Source: CALBZH01 sp964538515 | Lineage (GTDB): Bacteria; Desulfobacterota; Syntrophobacteria; Syntrophobacterales; Syntrophobacteraceae | Reading direction: 5' to 3' | Assembly: GCA_964538515.1 (NCBI GenBank) | Contig: CAZIEW010000011.1 | Coordinates: 1-64,000, forward strand | DNA: 64,000 nt | Part shown: positions 44,401 through 53,258 of the stretch, one piece after another | How positions within the stretch are numbered: position 1 is the first letter of the stretch | Layout of the letters: the number at the start of each line of letters is the position of its first letter | The notes under the pieces: model-generated | The model's database searches: none | Told to the model about the DNA's origin: nothing | What the model saw: the letters and a program-made list of their open reading frames with translations, nothing else | Program-made: the position numbers and the translations under genes

Positions 44401-44950
44401 TCTGGAGCTGCGAAAAAGCGAGGAGCTTGCCCGTCAGGGGGCGGACCTTATCATGAAGCGGCTTTCTGTCGAGCGTCACCCCCCCTCCACAATTCATAGT
44501 GCAACGATTGCGAGGCTTGCGAGACTTGCTGATGCCTTGGCGCCGGAGCAGATTCAAAGCATCCTGTCATTGCTGGCAGCGTTTTCCATGAAGGCAGACG
44601 ATGCGTGGAGTCTTCTAGGCATTTGGGATGCTGCCGAGCCGCTCTGGCGAAAAGCGCCCGACGAAGACGTCAGGCGATGGGCGGAAGAAGCCGCCCGCCG
44701 GCTCGCAGAAGTAGGCTCGCGCGGCAAGATGAACCCTCCGGACGGCCCCGCAACCGTCGAATTCCTTCGCCACGCACCCGATCAGGCTCTGCTGAACGTG
44801 CTCAAGGAGCCCTTCGTCATCGATTCCATGCGCGAGATCGGACTCAAGGCCTTTGAGCGGAAATACGGGGGGAGCTTTGAGAACAACCTGTGGCTGTTTG
44901 TGGAGTGGGCCACCTGGAATCCGAGGACCCGCAACCTCGATTTTCGATGA
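41404..44950 (+). CDS. Membrane STAND-type NTPase with C-terminal helical repeats, copy 1 (interrupted by sequencing gap)
   Basis: One gene split by the 100-N gap: 82 codons before it and 1,066 after. Before the gap are two hydrophobic helices and SRLLQPDRFL; after it come the Walker B PLLIFDQFDDYQ, a sensor strand LHCLFVTRTD, a winged-helix region ending LLHHDYLCRGV, a transmembrane helix (FAPPALLFLGAWLAS) and about 600 residues of helical repeats ending EWATWNPRTRNLDF. Copy 2 has 119 residues where the gap falls, so about 360 bases, including the P-loop, are missing. The two flanks are in different frames only because 100 is a placeholder. Start 41404 follows GGAG. Total length would be about 1,267 residues. 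Function unknown; regulated NTPase inferred. Confidence 0.8.
41650..41749. other. Assembly gap (100 N)
   Basis: Exactly 100 N, the conventional placeholder for unknown size. It falls on a codon boundary of the left flank but shifts the right flank by one base. The paralogue predicts a true length near 360 bases. Confidence 0.98.
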
Positions 44951-45047
44951 GCCCCGCTCGAATACAGACGGCCCAGTGCCTCCCGCAGGATTTTGATAGG
45001 GGCTTGGAACACCCTCTCGTTTTGCTTCGCGGCAAGGGATGGCAGCC

Positions 45048-48000
45048 ATGGAAAAAGGTCTTGCTCCGGCTGATAGGATAAAGGCGCTCATCGGGTTTGT
45101 CATCTCAGTCCTCAACCTGATCGCAGCGGTCTTTACCTTCCTGGATAAGCTCCCCGCTTTCATCCCAAAGCCGGTTTGGCTGGGAGCCTTCCTTTTTCTT
45201 CTGTTCGTCGGGCTGTGGATGCTCTGCAAAGCCCTGATGGCTCCTGGATCGCGCCTGCTGCAGCCCGATCGGTTTGTGATTCGACCGGATGAAAGGCGGC
45301 ACCTCAAGGGCCGAGAGGAGGAGATTCACGAACTGTCGGATCTCTGTGAACGGCAACCCCTGGTCTTCCTGGAAGGGGAGTCGGGAGCGGGCAAGACCGC
45401 TCTGGTCCGGGCTGGGCTCATTGACGAATGCCGCCTTCGTGCACGTTTGCACCCCGTCTATATCGATCTCTCGGGAGCCGACTGGGAGGCACGGCTTCCC
45501 GCTCTGCTTTGCGGCGAGCTCTGGCGGTCGTTGTCTGAAAACGACCGTAGCATGCTTGGTCTGGCGTGCCCTCTGCCGTCAACGGCTCTCTTTGCGCTTC
45601 TCGGTCAGATCGGTTCGCGGCTTGGCCGCATCCCACTCCTCATTTTTGACCAGCTGGATGACTACCAAAGCTCCTTCCGCAGCCGCTTCCGGGAAGGGGA
45701 TCAGGGCTCCACCTGGATCAACGCGGATAAGCTCAGGGCGATCAACCCGTTCTGGGGCGAAATTTCCCGGCTTCTTCACGGAGGCTCTCTGCACTGCCTC
45801 TTCATCAGTCGAACCGACAACGCGGCCGGGTTCGACGCGGTTCGCTTCGTGCAAGCCCGGACCTACCGGCTGCCCCGTGTGAGCGAGAGCCTCATCGCGC
45901 CTCTCCTGGATGAGGTCACCGTCCCGGAATCGGAAGACCGACCGGTTGTGGCCCACCCCGCCAGGGGCTGGCAGACGCTCAAAGGTCGTCTCCTCGCCGA
46001 TCTCACCGAAGACGATGCCGTTCTCCCTGTGCGGCTGAGTGTAGCCCTTCAGGCGCTGCGCCGCCTGGCTTCACTCACAGTGCGCGAGTACGAGCGTCAG
46101 AGTGGGGCTGTCGGGCTTGAGCGGTTCTACATCGAGCAGAATCTGATCGAGACGGCTCGCCTCACAGGCATTACAGCAGCGCAGGGCAGAACGATCCTCC
46201 TGAGCCTGGTTGATCCTCTCCGGGGCAAGACGCTTCCGCGTCAGACCTCCGAGATAGAGGCATGGCTCGACGGTGGCGGCACCCACGAAAACAGGCTGGG
46301 ACGGCGTCAACTGCTGATGGCATTGGAGCAGCTCGAGGGCAAAGGCATCGTTCGGCGTCGGCCGTCCGGGGACGGAGGTGACGATATTTGGCTGCTTCAC
46401 CATGATTTCCTGTGTCGCGGTGTGATCGAGGCCGATCGTCTTGCCAACCGCTCGCGATGGTTCCTCAGGGAGGCCGCCAACCGGTGGACGGATGCGCGAG
46501 GCCCCTTGCAGCGGTGGAAGGCGCTGCTTTCGCCGTGGCAGCAGGTTTGGCTGGCGTTTGGGCGGCTTTCAGGCAGGACGCGCTACGGTTCGGACAAGCG
46601 AATTGCACTGCTGAGCACCTTGCGATTCATTCCGTATGCGCTGCTGCTCCTGGCGGTCTGGGGAGCGTCACTGGAAGTCCGCAGGCACGAAGTCGAGCAG
46701 GAAGCGAGACGGATCTTCTCGGTCTTCGAGGGTGGGGCCACCGAGAGTGGTGAGACCGAACAGGCCAAGGCCATGATGGCGGCACCGGAGCAGGTGCGTT
46801 GGAAGGTGGTGGAGCTTTCCTTTTCCGACGAGAGGCACTCGGAACGGGGGCTTCGGCTTCTTTCGATGATGCTGCGCCTGTGCTTGGGACTCGACCCCAC
46901 GGGAAAGCTTCGCAAGCGGCTCTGGGGCCAAATCATCCGCCCGGCTCTGAGAAGGGACCCGGGCCTCCACGTGGTGTATCTGGCGCTTCATGCGTGGGAG
47001 GAGGCTCCGGGGGATACGGGAGATGCCGAGGCCTTGGCGCGGACTCTGGGGGAGGCTGTTGCGCGGAAGGCCGAAACCTTTTCCAGCCTGGAGCTGCTCT
47101 CCAGGGGCTTTCCGCCGCTGGCGCCTCACCTGGATGAAGCCGCTGCCCAGTCCCTGGGGGATCATCTCCTGAAGGTCACGCCACGGAAACAGGAGAAAAC
47201 CAACCTGGAAGCGCTTGCCAAGGCCATGACGCTGCTCAAGCCCAAGCTCAGGGACGACCAGGCGCACGCCTTCGCCTCTCGTCTGCTGGCCACGGAAATG
47301 TTTGGCTCGGCTGTCGATTTCCGCTCCTGCATGGATTCCGGGGAGGTTGACCTGTTGGTCGAGGGCTTGGCGGGAGCCATCACCTCGTCGGGTCAAACGT
47401 ATATGCCCGGAATGTTTTTTAGAAGACGCAATCGCGATACCCAGAGGGAATCGATCAACGAGTGGGGTGCTGAACTGACCGCCAGAGTTGCGCAGAGGAT
47501 CGCCGAAGCAATCGCCAACGAGACTCAACCCGACCGATTGGCAGGATTGACACGGGGCTTCGCCCTCGTCGCGCATGCGGCCCAGCCGAATGTTCGGCAG
47601 GCCATCGTCGGAAGGGTGCTGGATGCTCTGCTCCGGGAGAATAACCTCACTCGGAGCGCAGCCCTCGCTTCCTCTCTTGCCGGCCTGGCTTCGGAACTGA
47701 GCCCGGAGCAGGCTCGAAAGGTCTTGGGAATACTGATCCAGGCCATGGCCAAGGAACACGACTGGATGAAAATGGGGGCTCTGGCCTGGGGACTTGGAGC
47801 TTTCAAGGACGGTATCGATCCCGAGGACGCTCGTCGCGCCTCATTCACGATCATGGAGGCGATCAAGTCGGGCAGAGTGGCACTCTCAATTGTCACGAGC
47901 GATCTCCTGTTTATTCTCATCACCTTGTCTCCTCGAGTCGGCCAGGAAGCCCTTGCAACGCTTTCCGACGACATGATCGGATTCATCCTCCAGAGCGAGG

Positions 48001-48911
48001 ATCATAAAATACCCGGATGGCAGGACTGCGTGAAGGAGTGGGCCGCTCTGGTCGGGCCGCAAGTTGTGGGGGCGAGCGCCAGGAAGCTCCTTGAGGCCAT
48101 TGACCGGGAAAAGGACGAATCCCGCAAGGCGCTTGCGTGCCGCGTTTTGGCGGTGCTGGGGAGATCAATGGACGGTGATCTTCTGGCGGCCGTAAATGAG
48201 AGATTTGCCCGCGCCATCAGCGAGGAAACGAAGGGTCCCCGGTTGAGCTGGCTCGCCGGGTGCCTTGTGGATCTGAAGGAGCGCATGGATAAAGAGCTCC
48301 TTCACAGGAGCGCCCTGAAGCTCATCGAGGCCCTTTCCAAGGAGAAGGTTAGGGGCACGAGAATCGGAATGGCCAATCAACTGCTGAGCCTGGTCGATCG
48401 TCTCGATCCCGAGGACGCACGAAACGCCACCGAAATGGTTAGCGGGCTCATTACGGGAAGCACCGGCAGACGCGAATACGGTTTCGAGGAGCTGCTCAGT
48501 CGATTGAGGATCCCGGAAGGCCTGTTTTCCAAAGAAAAAACTAAGACGATGGCCGGCAACATCGCCAGGTGGCTCGGCGCTGCCGTTTCGGAAGAGACCC
48601 TTTCATTCTTTGCTCTGGATCAATACGGGATCACTCAAGACGAGGCCCGACGCAATGTAGCCGGTCTGCTGGTCCAGGCTCCGGATCAGACGCTGCTCGA
48701 CCTTCTGAAGCGTCCCTTTGCGATCTACGATGTGCGCGAAATCGTGCTCAAGGCATGGGAGCTCAAATATGACGGGAAGTCGCTCGGGAATGACCTCTGG
48801 CGATTCGTGGAGTGGGCCACTGAGGATTCACGGACTCGCAACCTGGACTTTTCCTCGCCTCCCGCGACCCCGGCCGTTGTGGCGGCTTCTCGGGGTGCTG
48901 CAGGAAAATAG
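45048..48911 (+). CDS. Membrane STAND-type NTPase with C-terminal helical repeats, copy 2
   Basis: A 1,287-residue protein. Two N-terminal transmembrane helices (about 12-33 and 43-63) precede an nSTAND-like NTPase: GREEEIHELSD, Walker A GESGAGKT at 110-117, Walker B PLLIFDQLDD at 196-205 and CLFISRTD. A winged-helix region (about 418-465, ending WLLHHDFLCRGV) leads to a third transmembrane helix at about 523-545. The last 700 residues are alpha-solenoid repeats of about 50 residues, with recurring L-x2-LA-x-GL-x-LA and L-x-PEQAR/DPEDAR units. With this topology the solenoid would lie outside the cytoplasmic membrane. The start at 45048 has AAGGG nine bases upstream. Paralogous to copy 1 over its whole length; 97 bases lie between them. 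Likely a switch-like sensor; the role is unknown. Confidence 0.82.
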   Translation: MEKGLAPADRIKALIGFVISVLNLIAAVFTFLDKLPAFIPKPVWLGAFLFLLFVGLWMLCKALMAPGSRLLQPDRFVIRPDERRHLKGREEEIHELSDLCERQPLVFLEGESGAGKTALVRAGLIDECRLRARLHPVYIDLSGADWEARLPALLCGELWRSLSENDRSMLGLACPLPSTALFALLGQIGSRLGRIPLLIFDQLDDYQSSFRSRFREGDQGSTWINADKLRAINPFWGEISRLLHGGSLHCLFISRTDNAAGFDAVRFVQARTYRLPRVSESLIAPLLDEVTVPESEDRPVVAHPARGWQTLKGRLLADLTEDDAVLPVRLSVALQALRRLASLTVREYERQSGAVGLERFYIEQNLIETARLTGITAAQGRTILLSLVDPLRGKTLPRQTSEIEAWLDGGGTHENRLGRRQLLMALEQLEGKGIVRRRPSGDGGDDIWLLHHDFLCRGVIEADRLANRSRWFLREAANRWTDARGPLQRWKALLSPWQQVWLAFGRLSGRTRYGSDKRIALLSTLRFIPYALLLLAVWGASLEVRRHEVEQEARRIFSVFEGGATESGETEQAKAMMAAPEQVRWKVVELSFSDERHSERGLRLLSMMLRLCLGLDPTGKLRKRLWGQIIRPALRRDPGLHVVYLALHAWEEAPGDTGDAEALARTLGEAVARKAETFSSLELLSRGFPPLAPHLDEAAAQSLGDHLLKVTPRKQEKTNLEALAKAMTLLKPKLRDDQAHAFASRLLATEMFGSAVDFRSCMDSGEVDLLVEGLAGAITSSGQTYMPGMFFRRRNRDTQRESINEWGAELTARVAQRIAEAIANETQPDRLAGLTRGFALVAHAAQPNVRQAIVGRVLDALLRENNLTRSAALASSLAGLASELSPEQARKVLGILIQAMAKEHDWMKMGALAWGLGAFKDGIDPEDARRASFTIMEAIKSGRVALSIVTSDLLFILITLSPRVGQEALATLSDDMIGFILQSEDHKIPGWQDCVKEWAALVGPQVVGASARKLLEAIDREKDESRKALACRVLAVLGRSMDGDLLAAVNERFARAISEETKGPRLSWLAGCLVDLKERMDKELLHRSALKLIEALSKEKVRGTRIGMANQLLSLVDRLDPEDARNATEMVSGLITGSTGRREYGFEELLSRLRIPEGLFSKEKTKTMAGNIARWLGAAVSEETLSFFALDQYGITQDEARRNVAGLLVQAPDQTLLDLLKRPFAIYDVREIVLKAWELKYDGKSLGNDLWRFVEWATEDSRTRNLDFSSPPATPAVVAASRGAAGK

Positions 48912-48990
48912 CGCGGACCACTGATTGTCCTGGAGGACAGGTCCCCTGTTGACTTAGGGCGGGCTCCACCGAGGTGCCGCCTGGAAAGCA

Positions 48991-50817
48991 TCAGGGCCTT
49001 CCCTTCCGCAGCGCGTCTTCCATCTTCTCTTTCTGCCCCAGAAAATACTCCCGTTTCTCCGGATTCTTCTCGAGGGCCTGCTCGATGGCGTGGAGGGCTT
49101 CTTCGTAGCGTCCATTGACGTAATAGGCTTCTGCCAACGTGTCGAGAATATAGGGCTCGGGGGACTTCTGCGCTGCTTCTTTCGCGAGCTTCAAGGCAGC
49201 TTCCGGTTGGAAGTAGGGAGGTGGGGCGGTTGCGTAAAACCAGGCGAGATTGTTCAGAATCACCGGATCGTCCGGCAGACCTTCAGATGCCTTGACCAGC
49301 CAGCGCTCCGCTTCGCGGTGGCGACCCAGCTCGAGCAAGGCCCCCCCAAGCGCTGAGGCGAGGTGAGGGTCGTCCGGAGCGAATTGCATCAGAATTTCCG
49401 CGCGCTTGATGTCGATCTGCTTGTACCAGCTCTGGACGAGATCCGACCGCTTCAGTTGCCAGCCCCCCCAGATCAGAAGGGCAAGACAGCACGCGACCAC
49501 CGTGGCGGCTCCATAGAGCTTTTGGTTGTGCCGACGGGCCAGGAATGGTCGTTCGTGGCACTGGAGGAGGAACGTCACGCGCTCGCGAATGCTGAAGTGA
49601 TGCCAGTTGGGCAGGTCGTGGGTTTGACCGCTCATCACGGCGATCTTTTCGAGGGAGCTGATGAGCGTGAAGGGATGTCCGATGAGCTTCAAGGCATAGA
49701 GGTCGGCCTGGCGCTCGCAGTTTCGAAGAAAGAAGCCGAAGACAAACCGGAAGTAGAGCAGGAAGACCAGAAGCACCGGGAGGCTGTAGGCCAGGGAAAA
49801 CAAGCTGAGGTGACTGGAATCGCCGGCAAAGGCCCAGCGAAGGAAGAACTCCTGGTGTAGAAGAAAGGCGAGCAGCAAGTCGCCGTAAGCGAAGGTGAGC
49901 GCGGCGTAGCCCAGGAAGAAGAGAAGAAAGAAGGGGAGATGCAGTCTGCGCGCATGCCCCATCTCATGGGCCATCACGGCTTTGAGCTCGTCGCCGTTCA
50001 GCAGTGCCAAAAGGCCCTGTGTGATCAGGATGTAACGCAGCGGAGGAGCCACGCCGACGATCCCGGCTGTGAGCGTCTCGCCTCCGAAAAGGGGCCAAAT
50101 CTTGAAATCGCCGAGTGAAAAGCGCTGCTCGGCACAGAACTGTTCCAGCTCGGCTCGAATCGCGCCGGGCGGGAGCGATTCGCATCGCCACAGGCGTACC
50201 ATAATCCACGGAGCCACCAGGATGAAAAGGGCCAAGCTCAGCGCAAAGGACAAATACTGGCCCAGCACCGATTTCAGGAAGGCGACGTGGTCCAGGTGAT
50301 CGATCAGGTCCGAAATGAGAGAAATGAGCACCCAGGGCACCAGAAAGGCCCCGTTGAAGGACAGGTGGCCTCGAATAAATGCCGAGCGACTCATTCTGGA
50401 CTGATGAATAACCCGATACAAGGGGTGCCCAAAGGTCCAGCAGAGGATCTGATGGAGGACGTAGAGGAGAAGGCCCGTTGCTCCCGGGAGGGTTAGGGAT
50501 TGGGTGAAGCCGGGGATTGCGCCCAGGTAGAACTTGATGTTCAGAACGAAGACGTCGAGGCCCAGAATCCCGAGGGCAAGGAGCGACAACTGCATCTGCA
50601 GGCGGTGATAGCGCCTCGTGACGAGGGACAAGGACACCCCATCGGCAACCGCCTGACCGAGTCGCCGATGGGTGAGGAAAGCGATCAGGCCGTAGGCGAG
50701 AAGAAGGGCAGCCCACAGGGCGAGTGTCGTTAACGGCTCGAACGTTGCCTTGGGGCCGGGTTGCTGCAGGGTGAAGATGAGCAGGGCGGCCAAATAGCTG
50801 AGAAGCTGACTATACAT
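48991..50817 (-). CDS. M48 family membrane metallopeptidase with C-terminal TPR repeats
   Basis: A 608-residue protein with about eight or more transmembrane helices and the zinc protease motif HEMGH in AVMAHEMGHARRL, followed by CERQADLYAL with the third zinc ligand. The C-terminal 150 residues form TPR-like helices (LGRHREAERWL, GRYEEALHAIEQALEKNPE). It resembles HtpX/Ste24-type proteases and probably degrades membrane or periplasmic proteins. It is convergent with the STAND pair and follows kdsD by 45 bases. Confidence 0.9.
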   Translation of the reverse strand: MYSQLLSYLAALLIFTLQQPGPKATFEPLTTLALWAALLLAYGLIAFLTHRRLGQAVADGVSLSLVTRRYHRLQMQLSLLALGILGLDVFVLNIKFYLGAIPGFTQSLTLPGATGLLLYVLHQILCWTFGHPLYRVIHQSRMSRSAFIRGHLSFNGAFLVPWVLISLISDLIDHLDHVAFLKSVLGQYLSFALSLALFILVAPWIMVRLWRCESLPPGAIRAELEQFCAEQRFSLGDFKIWPLFGGETLTAGIVGVAPPLRYILITQGLLALLNGDELKAVMAHEMGHARRLHLPFFLLFFLGYAALTFAYGDLLLAFLLHQEFFLRWAFAGDSSHLSLFSLAYSLPVLLVFLLYFRFVFGFFLRNCERQADLYALKLIGHPFTLISSLEKIAVMSGQTHDLPNWHHFSIRERVTFLLQCHERPFLARRHNQKLYGAATVVACCLALLIWGGWQLKRSDLVQSWYKQIDIKRAEILMQFAPDDPHLASALGGALLELGRHREAERWLVKASEGLPDDPVILNNLAWFYATAPPPYFQPEAALKLAKEAAQKSPEPYILDTLAEAYYVNGRYEEALHAIEQALEKNPEKREYFLGQKEKMEDALRKGRP

Positions 50818-50862
50818 GGGCGGATGCGTCGTCGGTGGAAAGGTGGAATAGGACCAACGGGG

Positions 50863-51876
50863 CTACCGGGTGAACCGGATCTTGCCCTTTCCCAGCAGGT
50901 CGTGGAGGTGAAGGATCCCGACCAGGCCCCCCGATGCGTTGCTGACGGGCAAGACCGTGATTTGGTGGCGCTCCATGACCTCCAACGCCTCCGCCACCGA
51001 AAGATCGGAGCTGATGGAGCGAGGGCGCGGCGTCATGACTTCCCTGACCTGCTTGCTGCCGAGATCGAGGTGCTTATTCAGAGCGCGTCTCAGATCCCCA
51101 TCCGTGAAAATGCCTTGAACGGAGCCGTCCTCCCCGAGCACGAGCGTGGCCCCCATCCCTTTGCGGCTCATTTCCTCCAGCGCCTCGGGTACAAGGGTCT
51201 CCAGGCGGACACGCGGGATGTCAGTGCCCTGCTTCATGACCTCGAAGAGGGGAACCTGGAGGCGCTCTCCGAGCTGGCCGCCAGGATGATACCGCTTAAA
51301 ATCCCCGGCCTGAAAGTCGCGCAGCTTGAGGAGGGCCACGGCGAGAGCATCGCCCATGGCCAGCATGGCCGTGGTGCTGGCTGTGGGAGCGAGGCCCAGG
51401 GGACACGCCTCCTTCGGAACGCCCGTGTAAATCGCAAGGTCGCTGTTTTGGGCGAGCGAGGATGAAAGATTTCCGGTCAGCGCAATGATCTTCGTTCCCA
51501 GGGATCTCAGACTGGGAAGGATGATGTTGAGCTCGTCCGTTTCGCCGCTGTTGGAAAGGGCCAGTATGATATCTTCCGCCCGCGCCATCCCGAGGTCCCC
51601 GTGCATGGCCTCGACCGGGTGCAGGAAGAACGAGGGCGTCCCGGTGCTGCTCAGGGTCGCGACAATCTTGCGCCCAACGATCCCGGACTTGCCGATGCCC
51701 GTTACGATGACCCGCCCCGCCGATTCGTAGATCCATCTCACGGTCGTGGCAAACGGATCCCCCACGTGATTGACCAAGTGCAGAAGGCCCTCGGCTTCGG
51801 TGTGAAGGACGTCCTGAGCGATGGCAATGATTTCAGACCGGCTGTATCGTGGCTTCAGGGATGCTTCCACAGTCAT
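50863..51876 (-). CDS. kdsD: Arabinose-5-phosphate isomerase (KpsF/GutQ/KdsD family)
   Basis: A 337-residue protein with an SIS sugar isomerase domain (VTGIGKSGIVGRKI, HPVEAMHGDLGM, ALSNSGETDEL) and two C-terminal CBS domains. It converts ribulose-5-phosphate to arabinose-5-phosphate, the precursor of Kdo in lipopolysaccharide. kdsB, the Kdo cytidylyltransferase, lies in the same gene series at 57957-58694. Its ATG overlaps the purF stop by four bases. Confidence 0.93.
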   Translation of the reverse strand: MTVEASLKPRYSRSEIIAIAQDVLHTEAEGLLHLVNHVGDPFATTVRWIYESAGRVIVTGIGKSGIVGRKIVATLSSTGTPSFFLHPVEAMHGDLGMARAEDIILALSNSGETDELNIILPSLRSLGTKIIALTGNLSSSLAQNSDLAIYTGVPKEACPLGLAPTASTTAMLAMGDALAVALLKLRDFQAGDFKRYHPGGQLGERLQVPLFEVMKQGTDIPRVRLETLVPEALEEMSRKGMGATLVLGEDGSVQGIFTDGDLRRALNKHLDLGSKQVREVMTPRPRSISSDLSVAEALEVMERHQITVLPVSNASGGLVGILHLHDLLGKGKIRFTR

Positions 51877-53255
51877 TTACCCGCCTCGAAACAGTGCTTT
51901 CGGACAGGCTCGCCGAACGGAACGGCATAATCCCCCGTGAAGCACGCAAGGCAGAAGGGATGGCCCTCCATCTGGCTGTCGGCGCCTTCCAGGAGACCGT
52001 CAAGACTCAGATACCCGAGGGAGTCCAGCCCGATGAAGTCGCGGATCTCGCTCACCGAGTGCGAGGAGGCGATGAGCTCCCCCTTTGTCGAGAAGTCGAT
52101 CCCGTAGGGGCAGGGAAAGCGGTGGGGCGGGCAGCTCACCAGCATGTGAATCTCTTTGGCGCCGGCGTCACGCAGGGTCTTGATGCGGGTACGCGTCGTG
52201 GTGCCCCGAATGATGGAGTCCTCCACCAGGACGACTCGTTTCCCGCGCAGGAGCTCCCGGACGGGATTGAGCTTGATGCGCACGGCGAAATCCCGCATGG
52301 CCTGGCTTGGCTGAATGAACGTGCGGCCGACGTAGTGGTTCCGGATGACGCCCATTTCGAGAGGGATCCCGGATGCCTCCGCGAACCCCAGGGCCGCGTA
52401 GTTGCCGGAATCGGGGAACGGCATGACCAGATCCGCGTCGAACTTGTTCTCACGTCCCAGGATATGCCCGAGGCGTTTACGGCAAAGGTAAACGTTCTGT
52501 CCGAAGATGCTGCTGTCAGGACGAGCGAAATAGATGAACTCGAAGATGCATTGGGCCGGACGGACTTCCGCAAAGGGATGCATGGAGCGAAGGCCGTTTT
52601 TGTCGATGATGAGAATCTCGCCGGGGGCGATGTCCCGGATGTAGGTCGCCTCGATCAGATCGAGGGCGCAGGTCTCGGAGGCCAGAACGTAGCTGCCGTT
52701 GAGCTCTCCCAGGCATAGGGGCCGGTAGCCGCGGGGGTCGCGAATCCCGATGAGCTTGTCTTTCGTGCACATGACGAACGAGTACGCCCCCTCCACCTGC
52801 CTGAGCGCCCGCACCAGGGCTTCCTCCAGACCGAGCTTCAGCTCCCGCGCCATGAGGTGCAGGACGATCTCGGTATCCATGGTGGTTTGAAAGATGGCTC
52901 CCTGGGCTTCCAAGTCCCGGCGAAGCTTGAGCGCATTCACCAGGTTGCCGTTGTGGCCGATCCCGTAGTGCTCGTTGTTGAGAAAGACCACGAAGGGCTG
53001 GGCATTGACCAGGAGCGATGAGCCCGTGGTCGAGTAGCGCACATGGCCAATGGCCAGGTCTCCGTGAAGCGCTTTCAAGGTTTCTTCCTTGAAAACCTCG
53101 GACACCAGACCCATGTGTTTGTATTCACGAACCTGACAGCCATCCGATACGGCAATCCCGGCGCTTTCCTGCCCTCGGTGCTGCAGGGCGTAAAGGCCGA
53201 AATAGGTCAGTTTGGCTGCGTCCGGATTGCCGTAAACCCCGAAAATCCCGCACAT
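51873..53255 (-). CDS. purF: Amidophosphoribosyltransferase
   Basis: A 460-residue enzyme opening purine synthesis. The N-terminal Ntn glutaminase uses Cys2 in MCGIFGVYG, with LQHRGQESAGI following. The PRTase part has the PRPP loop VVLVEDSIIRGTT. A C-terminal CLACFTGDY with later Cys marks the iron-sulfur B. subtilis type. Three bases separate it from the end of carB. Confidence 0.96.
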   Translation of the reverse strand: MCGIFGVYGNPDAAKLTYFGLYALQHRGQESAGIAVSDGCQVREYKHMGLVSEVFKEETLKALHGDLAIGHVRYSTTGSSLLVNAQPFVVFLNNEHYGIGHNGNLVNALKLRRDLEAQGAIFQTTMDTEIVLHLMARELKLGLEEALVRALRQVEGAYSFVMCTKDKLIGIRDPRGYRPLCLGELNGSYVLASETCALDLIEATYIRDIAPGEILIIDKNGLRSMHPFAEVRPAQCIFEFIYFARPDSSIFGQNVYLCRKRLGHILGRENKFDADLVMPFPDSGNYAALGFAEASGIPLEMGVIRNHYVGRTFIQPSQAMRDFAVRIKLNPVRELLRGKRVVLVEDSIIRGTTTRTRIKTLRDAGAKEIHMLVSCPPHRFPCPYGIDFSTKGELIASSHSVSEIRDFIGLDSLGYLSLDGLLEGADSQMEGHPFCLACFTGDYAVPFGEPVRKHCFEAGK

Positions 53256-53258
53256 GCG

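Noticed and set aside
48926..48939. TGTCCT-GG-AGGACA hairpin between the second STAND gene and the M48 gene
   Set aside because: Only six base pairs and no T-run on either strand; not called as a terminator.
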